10,651 nucleotides of DNA from JBAXZR01 sp041670165 (GTDB lineage: Bacteria > Bacillota > Clostridia > Christensenellales > UBA1242): contig JBAXZR010000025.1 of NCBI GenBank assembly GCA_041670165.1, positions 1-10,651 on the forward strand, given 5' to 3'. The notes under the pieces were generated by a model that was given only the letters and a program-made list of their open reading frames with translations, was not told the DNA's origin and did not search any database. This document shows, one piece after another, positions 6,966-10,651 of the stretch. Each line of letters begins with the position of its first letter. Position 1 is the first letter of the stretch. The translations under genes and the position numbers were made by a program.

Positions 6966-7005
6966 ATTCGCAAGGCGAGTTAAACATTCGCAAAACGATA
7001 ACAAA
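6966..7005. repeat. Two direct repeats with 20-bp period, possible operator
   Basis: ATTCGCAA occurs at 6966-6973 and again at 6986-6993, and the units that follow share further bases (CGA at 6976-6978 and 6996-6998), so two 20-bp units agree at about 13 positions. A 20-bp period is close to two helical turns, so both sites would face the same side of DNA. The CG-containing octamer stands out in this AT-rich spacer. It lies between the divergent starts at 6934 and 7091, a natural place for a regulator to act on both genes. Confidence 0.5.
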
Positions 7006-7013
7006 AAGCATAA

Positions 7014-7046
7014 CTTCAAAAAATGCTTAGCATTGACTTTTTGAAG
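7014..7046. repeat. Long imperfect inverted repeat enclosing the -35 box
   Basis: CTTCAAAAA (7014-7022) pairs perfectly with TTTTTGAAG (7038-7046). Inside, ATGC (7023-7026) pairs with GCAT (7030-7033) around TTA, leaving TGAC (7034-7037) unpaired on one side. The -35 TTGACT (7033-7038) lies within the right arm. It could be an operator for the 7091 gene, or simply a terminator-like hairpin without a U-tract. Confidence 0.5.
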
Positions 7047-7061
7047 AAAAAATGATATATT
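7033..7061 (+). promoter_or_regulatory. Promoter of the GLUG-type surface protein gene
   Basis: TTGACT (7033-7038), a 17-base spacer and TATATT (7056-7061) predict a transcript start near 7068. This lies downstream of the in-frame ATG at 7052, which therefore would not be in the message, and about 20 bases before the true start at 7091. Confidence 0.75.
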
Positions 7062-7090
7062 GTGAACACAAAAAAGCCTTTGGAGGAAAA

Positions 7091-9886
7091 ATGAAAAGAA
7101 GACTTGTTTATTTGGTGCTTTTTATTGCAATACTATTTGTAGGCTTAACTTCATATTATTTTGCTCGCAACATTGAAACTGTTGCACTTACAATTGCTGA
7201 AAATGGTGTTGTTCAACTTAATGTTGGAGAGGAATATTCTCTTCCATTTATTCATGAAAACCCAAACAAGAACACAATAGTAAGTGTTAATATTGCTGAC
7301 ACTGAACTTGTAACTTATGATGAAACAACAAAGGTTTTCACTGCAAATTTAATTAAAGGTGGAACAACAATTGTTACAATTTCAACAACAAATACAAAAC
7401 TGCCAACATACAGTTTCACAGTTAGAGTTGGTAATGGAAGTGTTCAAAATCCTTTCTTCGTTAAAACTGCCGTTCAACTTGCAAAAATCGGAAATGATTT
7501 AAGTTGGACTGTTAACTGTTCATATCTTGTTGACTGCGACATTGATCTTTCTGTTATTGAAGGAAATTGGAAGCCAATTGGAACTGAAGCTGCTCCTTTC
7601 ACTGGACTTTTTGATGGAAATTTTAAAACAATTTCTAATTTAAAAATTGTTGATGGAACACATGATTATGCAGGTCTCTTTGGTGTTGTTTCTGAAAGTG
7701 CAACAATTGAATATGTAAAAATCAAAGACACAAACATCACTGGAACTTTCACTGCTGTAGGGACTCTTGTTGGACTTAGCAAAGGTGCAGTCATTTCTAA
7801 GAATGAGGTTTGGAACGAACTTGCAACTGTTTCAATTACTAACAACAATGGAATTGTTGGTGGAGTTGTTGGAAAAGCAGTTTTCAATGAAGATATCAAA
7901 CCAAGCATTTCAACTTGTTCAGCAAAAGAAATGATTTTGAATGGAGAAACTGTTGGCGGAATTGTTGGATTTGGAATTGCCACGGTTGTTAATGACTGTT
8001 TCACCTCAAACTGCTCACTTAGTAGTAGCACTTTGGAAACGGCATGTATTGGTGGAATTGCTGGCGAACTTCAAAATGCATTAAACTCAAAAGGTTATCA
8101 AAGAAATTCAGTTGTAAAAAACACATATTCAACTTCTTTTACAAATGTAACTGAAAACTTTTTTGGTGGTATTATTGGCAAAACCATTATTTCATCAACA
8201 TTTATTAATGGAAATTATTATCTTTCAAACAAAGGTTTTTCTTTTCCAGTTGGAAGTGGAATTGTTGAAGCTGAAAGGGCAAAAGCACTTACTTCTGAAG
8301 AAATGCAAACTGAGACAAACTTTGTTACTTTTGAAGGAAACGATGTACCTGCAACCGAGACAGAAATTGTTTCTTGGGACTTTGAAAACATTTGGGTTCT
8401 AACAGAAGTGTTTCCAACACTAAATTATGAATCCGATGCAACAAAACCAAGAGTGTTTGAACAAGGCGACACCATTATGACTTTGTCTGATCTTCAAAGT
8501 ATTTCAGAATATCCTACAGGTGATTTTGTTCTTGGTGCTGACATTATTGTTAATGATTGGACTCCAATTAATTATTTCAATGGTTCACTTGACGGAAAAA
8601 CTTTTAAACTTAAAACAATTAATTTAAAAGAATATTTAAATGCAAGTTCACTTTTTGTTGTTCTTGGTCGAAATGCCCTTATCACAAATCTTACTCTTGA
8701 AGGAGTAACAGTTTCGGAAGGTTTTAACAAGGCAGTTGTTGCATACTACAACCAAGGAACAATTTCCAATGTTACAATTAGCGATTTGGTTATTACAAAT
8801 TCAACCGAAGTTGATTCTTTAGGTGGAGTTGCAGTTTACAACTCTGGCAAGATAATGAATTGCGACATTGTTGTTGGTGAAGCTGTTAACACATTCACTC
8901 TTTCTAATGTAGGGGTTGTCGGAGGAATTGTTGCAACAAATTATGGTTTTGTTTCTGATAGCACAATTTCAGCCCAAATAGTAATAAATAATCCAAATTA
9001 TAATCTTACTTATGGCGGAATTGTCGCTGATCAAGACAATGATTCTGCAGTGATTTCTAACTGTGGTTTTGTAAGCGGAAAAATTGAAACCAATTCAAAC
9101 CATATTGTTATTGGCGGCGGAGTCGTTGGATACAATTATTCAGGAAAAATTACAAAATCGTTCATCTTTGCTTTGAACACCTGTGAAACAGCTAATGTTG
9201 AATCATATAACGGTGGAATTGTTGGTGTTATAAGTGGTGGAGAGCTTTCGGATTCGTATGCTTATGGAAATGTAAGTGGATATAATGTAGGCGGAATTGT
9301 TGGAAAAGCTAATCAATCTTTCACAAGCAGTTACTTTAATGGTGAAGCCACTGGTGTTATTGTTGGTGGACTTGCTTCAAGAATTCAAGGTGAAAATGTT
9401 TCAGTAACAAATTCATATGCTGTTGGTTCAGTTGTTGGAAAAAATGCTTCAAGTATTGTGGCTGGATATGCTTCATACATTGAAAATTATTCTGTTGTTG
9501 AACATTGCTTTGTTTCGGTTTCAATTGGTGGCTATGGTGATAAGTGGCAAGAAACAAAATCAGCTATTGGACTTGTTAGCAATCCAGTTTGGAACAACAC
9601 TGCAGGATTTGTTAGAAATAGCATTTTCAATGAATCACTAAGCGCTTCAGCTCAAGATCAGACAAGATTCTTCTTGTGGCCTCCATTCAAAAGAGAAGGC
9701 ACAAATATAATTGAAAACACAAAAACAAGTGTTTGTCGTGGAGAGTCTGGAAATTTTTCAAATTTCACAGATTCTGCGGGATTTGATTTGAGTGTTTGGA
9801 GATTTGTTGAAGGAAATTTCCCTGAACTTAAAACTTGTGATTTTGGCGAAATTATTCAGCCATCACAAATTGTTGAAGAAGAATAA
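7091..9886 (+). CDS. Exported two-module GLUG-type beta-repeat surface protein, 931 aa
   Basis: I choose the ATG at 7091, not the in-frame one at 7052: GGAGG (7082-7086) precedes it by 4 bases and the predicted transcript starts near 7068. The protein then begins MKRRLVYLVLFIAILFVGL, a basic start plus a hydrophobic segment (about 4-22), i.e. a signal peptide or anchor. Residues 28-112 resemble a bacterial Ig-like (Big_2-type) domain. Two tandem modules follow, about 114-450 and 459-925. Each opens with a Q-L-x-x-I helix, a D-I-D/I strand, W-x-P-I (W160, W490) and an F-x-G-x-x-D-G box, then glycine-rich GLUG-type repeats (GGIVG and variants, about eleven in all), and ends with a W ... FP-x-L closure. 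Such proteins form surface beta-helices and act as adhesins or matrix proteins. No LPXTG signal or C-terminal membrane segment is seen. A terminator follows at 9903. Confidence 0.88.
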   Translation: MKRRLVYLVLFIAILFVGLTSYYFARNIETVALTIAENGVVQLNVGEEYSLPFIHENPNKNTIVSVNIADTELVTYDETTKVFTANLIKGGTTIVTISTTNTKLPTYSFTVRVGNGSVQNPFFVKTAVQLAKIGNDLSWTVNCSYLVDCDIDLSVIEGNWKPIGTEAAPFTGLFDGNFKTISNLKIVDGTHDYAGLFGVVSESATIEYVKIKDTNITGTFTAVGTLVGLSKGAVISKNEVWNELATVSITNNNGIVGGVVGKAVFNEDIKPSISTCSAKEMILNGETVGGIVGFGIATVVNDCFTSNCSLSSSTLETACIGGIAGELQNALNSKGYQRNSVVKNTYSTSFTNVTENFFGGIIGKTIISSTFINGNYYLSNKGFSFPVGSGIVEAERAKALTSEEMQTETNFVTFEGNDVPATETEIVSWDFENIWVLTEVFPTLNYESDATKPRVFEQGDTIMTLSDLQSISEYPTGDFVLGADIIVNDWTPINYFNGSLDGKTFKLKTINLKEYLNASSLFVVLGRNALITNLTLEGVTVSEGFNKAVVAYYNQGTISNVTISDLVITNSTEVDSLGGVAVYNSGKIMNCDIVVGEAVNTFTLSNVGVVGGIVATNYGFVSDSTISAQIVINNPNYNLTYGGIVADQDNDSAVISNCGFVSGKIETNSNHIVIGGGVVGYNYSGKITKSFIFALNTCETANVESYNGGIVGVISGGELSDSYAYGNVSGYNVGGIVGKANQSFTSSYFNGEATGVIVGGLASRIQGENVSVTNSYAVGSVVGKNASSIVAGYASYIENYSVVEHCFVSVSIGGYGDKWQETKSAIGLVSNPVWNNTAGFVRNSIFNESLSASAQDQTRFFLWPPFKREGTNIIENTKTSVCRGESGNFSNFTDSAGFDLSVWRFVEGNFPELKTCDFGEIIQPSQIVEEE

Positions 9887-9902
9887 ATTAAAATATTGTT
9901 TA

Positions 9903-9933
9903 AAAAGAGCAACTAAATTTTAGTTGCTCTTTT
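9903..9933 (+). terminator. Intrinsic terminator after the GLUG-type gene
   Basis: A perfect 14-bp stem (9903-9916 with 9920-9933, core AGAGCAACT/AGTTGCTCT) around a 3-base loop, with A-run and T-run flanks. It starts 16 bases after the stop at 9886. The symmetric A/T flanks could also stop transcription coming from the other strand. Confidence 0.9.
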
Positions 9934-10121
9934 AAATTGTATAGTTTAATAAAATATTTATATTTTTCAAATTAAAATTTTTATATAAGTTGTTATTAAA
10001 ATTTATACAAATTTTTATTTAAGTTATATATGAAATCTAATAAATAAAAGGTAATCTTTATTATCTAAAGATTTTTTAAAAATATATTTTTATATAAATA
10101 TGCTGAAATTTGTAAATTTAT
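9934..10121. other. AT-rich spacer, no gene seen
   Basis: This stretch is nearly all A+T, with no open frame of note and no ribosome site. The only hairpin seen is AATCTTTA (10053-10060) with TAAAGATT (10066-10073) followed by Ts; it lacks G+C and has no gene before it, so it is not called as a terminator. Confidence 0.6.
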
Positions 10122-10150
10122 TTGACATTTTCTTTAAGTAATTTTAATAT
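10122..10150 (+). promoter_or_regulatory. Promoter of the last, secreted-protein gene
   Basis: A perfect -35 TTGACA (10122-10127), a 17-base spacer and -10 TAATAT (10145-10150) give the same boxes and spacing as the promoter at 411-439. The predicted start near 10157 gives a leader of about 190 bases. The -10 lies within the 14-bp palindrome TTTTAATATTAAAA (10142-10155). A closer promoter cannot be excluded in the AT-rich leader. Confidence 0.65.
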
Positions 10151-10347
10151 TAAAAGGTAAATTAATACTTTCATTTAGATTTTATAAAATGAAAATTGAA
10201 AAAATGAATGTATTTATATTATATAATTTTAGGGTAAAATGACTCTAAGTTTATTAAAATTAGTTATATATTTTTCTTATTTTAAGTTAGTTTGAATATT
10301 GATTTGTCTTTTTTTAAGTAACAAAAAGAAAAACTAGGAGAATTTTT

Positions 10348-10651
10348 ATGAAAATTCGTTTCAAAATTGTTTCAACTGTCATGAGCATGTGCCTTGCACT
10401 TGTTGTTATGGGCTTTGCTGTTTGGGCAGCATCAACTCAAACTCTTCCAGTGGTTAACACGGTAGATTTCACATCTATCCATGTTTTGTCGACAGTTACT
10501 GGAAATGTTACAGGAGCAAAGGCAGAAACATTTGCTAATTATGGTCCAGTTTCAACCCTTGCGGGCGACGAGGAAGGCAAACTTGGAACATGGGCAATTG
10601 GCTCAGCAATGGAATTTGCTGATGAAACAGAGCCAATTGTAATTACACTTA
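10348..10651 (+). CDS. Secreted protein, 3'-truncated by window edge
   Basis: The ATG at 10348 follows TAGGAG (10335-10340) by 7 bases and the frame stays open for 101 codons to the window end. The protein starts MKIRFKIVSTVMSMCLALVV, with a basic start and a hydrophobic core, then FAVWAAST, a good signal peptidase I site (AVWA before AST). The mature part looks beta-rich (NTVDFTSIHVLSTVTGNVTG, then acidic loops such as AGDEEGKLGTW). This layout resembles small exported TasA/camelysin-like or pilin-like beta proteins of Bacillota, in which a short signal is followed at once by a VxFTxxxV strand pair; that likeness is a weak inference from a partial sequence. It has its own promoter and lies downstream of the GLUG-type gene on the same strand. 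Confidence 0.8.
   Translation, partial: MKIRFKIVSTVMSMCLALVVMGFAVWAASTQTLPVVNTVDFTSIHVLSTVTGNVTGAKAETFANYGPVSTLAGDEEGKLGTWAIGSAMEFADETEPIVITL

Noticed and set aside
7666..8031. A minus-strand open frame of 121 codons opposite the GLUG-type gene
   Set aside because: It is an antisense shadow of a repetitive Val/Thr/Gly-rich gene, with no ribosome site and no promoter.
10053..10077. AT-only hairpin followed by Ts as a terminator
   Set aside because: The stem has almost no G+C and no gene or promoter precedes it after the strong terminator at 9903-9933.
1..10651. CRISPR array, tRNA, rRNA, insertion sequence or prophage module
   Set aside because: No regularly spaced direct repeats, cloverleaf-like sequence, transposase motif or phage structural protein was seen on either strand.
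1..10651. Alternative genetic code (UGA as Trp), considered because of the Mollicutes-like base composition
   Set aside because: Trp is encoded by TGG in the called genes, the stops are TAA/TAG, and no frame needs an in-frame TGA to reach full length.

Overview
The window comes from a very AT-rich genome. Strong AGGAG-type ribosome binding sites, sigma-A-like promoters (TTGACA-17-TAATAT, one with a TGTGn extension) and U-tailed intrinsic terminators point to a low-GC Gram-positive bacterium (Bacillota), probably an uncultured gut-type lineage. The lineage is inferred from style and protein types, not from a marker gene. Stops used are TAA and TAG, Trp is TGG, and nothing suggests a recoded UGA.

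Layout. (1) 1-342: 3' end of an unrecognised gene. (2) 411-752: a self-contained unit of promoter, ~100-nt leader, a 50-residue zinc-ribbon protein and a terminator. (3) 906-3275: a promoter driving a 625-residue protein with an HEFRH zincin motif, overlapped by a 146-residue acidic helical protein. (4) 3436-3464: a bidirectional terminator. (5) 3472-5906, minus strand: a promoter, a 168-residue acidic protein and a 620-residue helical/coiled-coil protein without Cys or Trp. Blocks 3 and 5 are mirror images (one small and one large protein each) converging on one terminator. (6) 6043-6934, minus strand: a membrane-anchored protein with a PepSY-like C-terminus, then a 40-bp decayed copy of its own 3' end, then a terminator. 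(7) 6935-7090: a divergent control region with a 20-bp-period direct repeat, a long inverted repeat and a clear promoter. (8) 7091-9933: a 931-residue GLUG-type beta-repeat surface protein made of two tandem modules, and its terminator. (9) 9934-10651: an AT-rich spacer, a promoter with a palindrome over its -10, and the 5' end of a secreted protein.

How the genes may work together. The right half (6212 to the end) looks like a cell-envelope locus: an anchored PepSY-like protein divergent from a large exported adhesin-like protein, then another exported protein. The left-centre half encodes large soluble helical proteins with small acidic partners. No function can be assigned beyond the predicted metalloprotease fold. 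No tRNA, rRNA, CRISPR, transposase or phage structural gene was seen. The most unusual items are the convergent small/large pairs with the atypical zincin, the gene remnant at 6116-6155, and the regulatory structure at 6966-7061.
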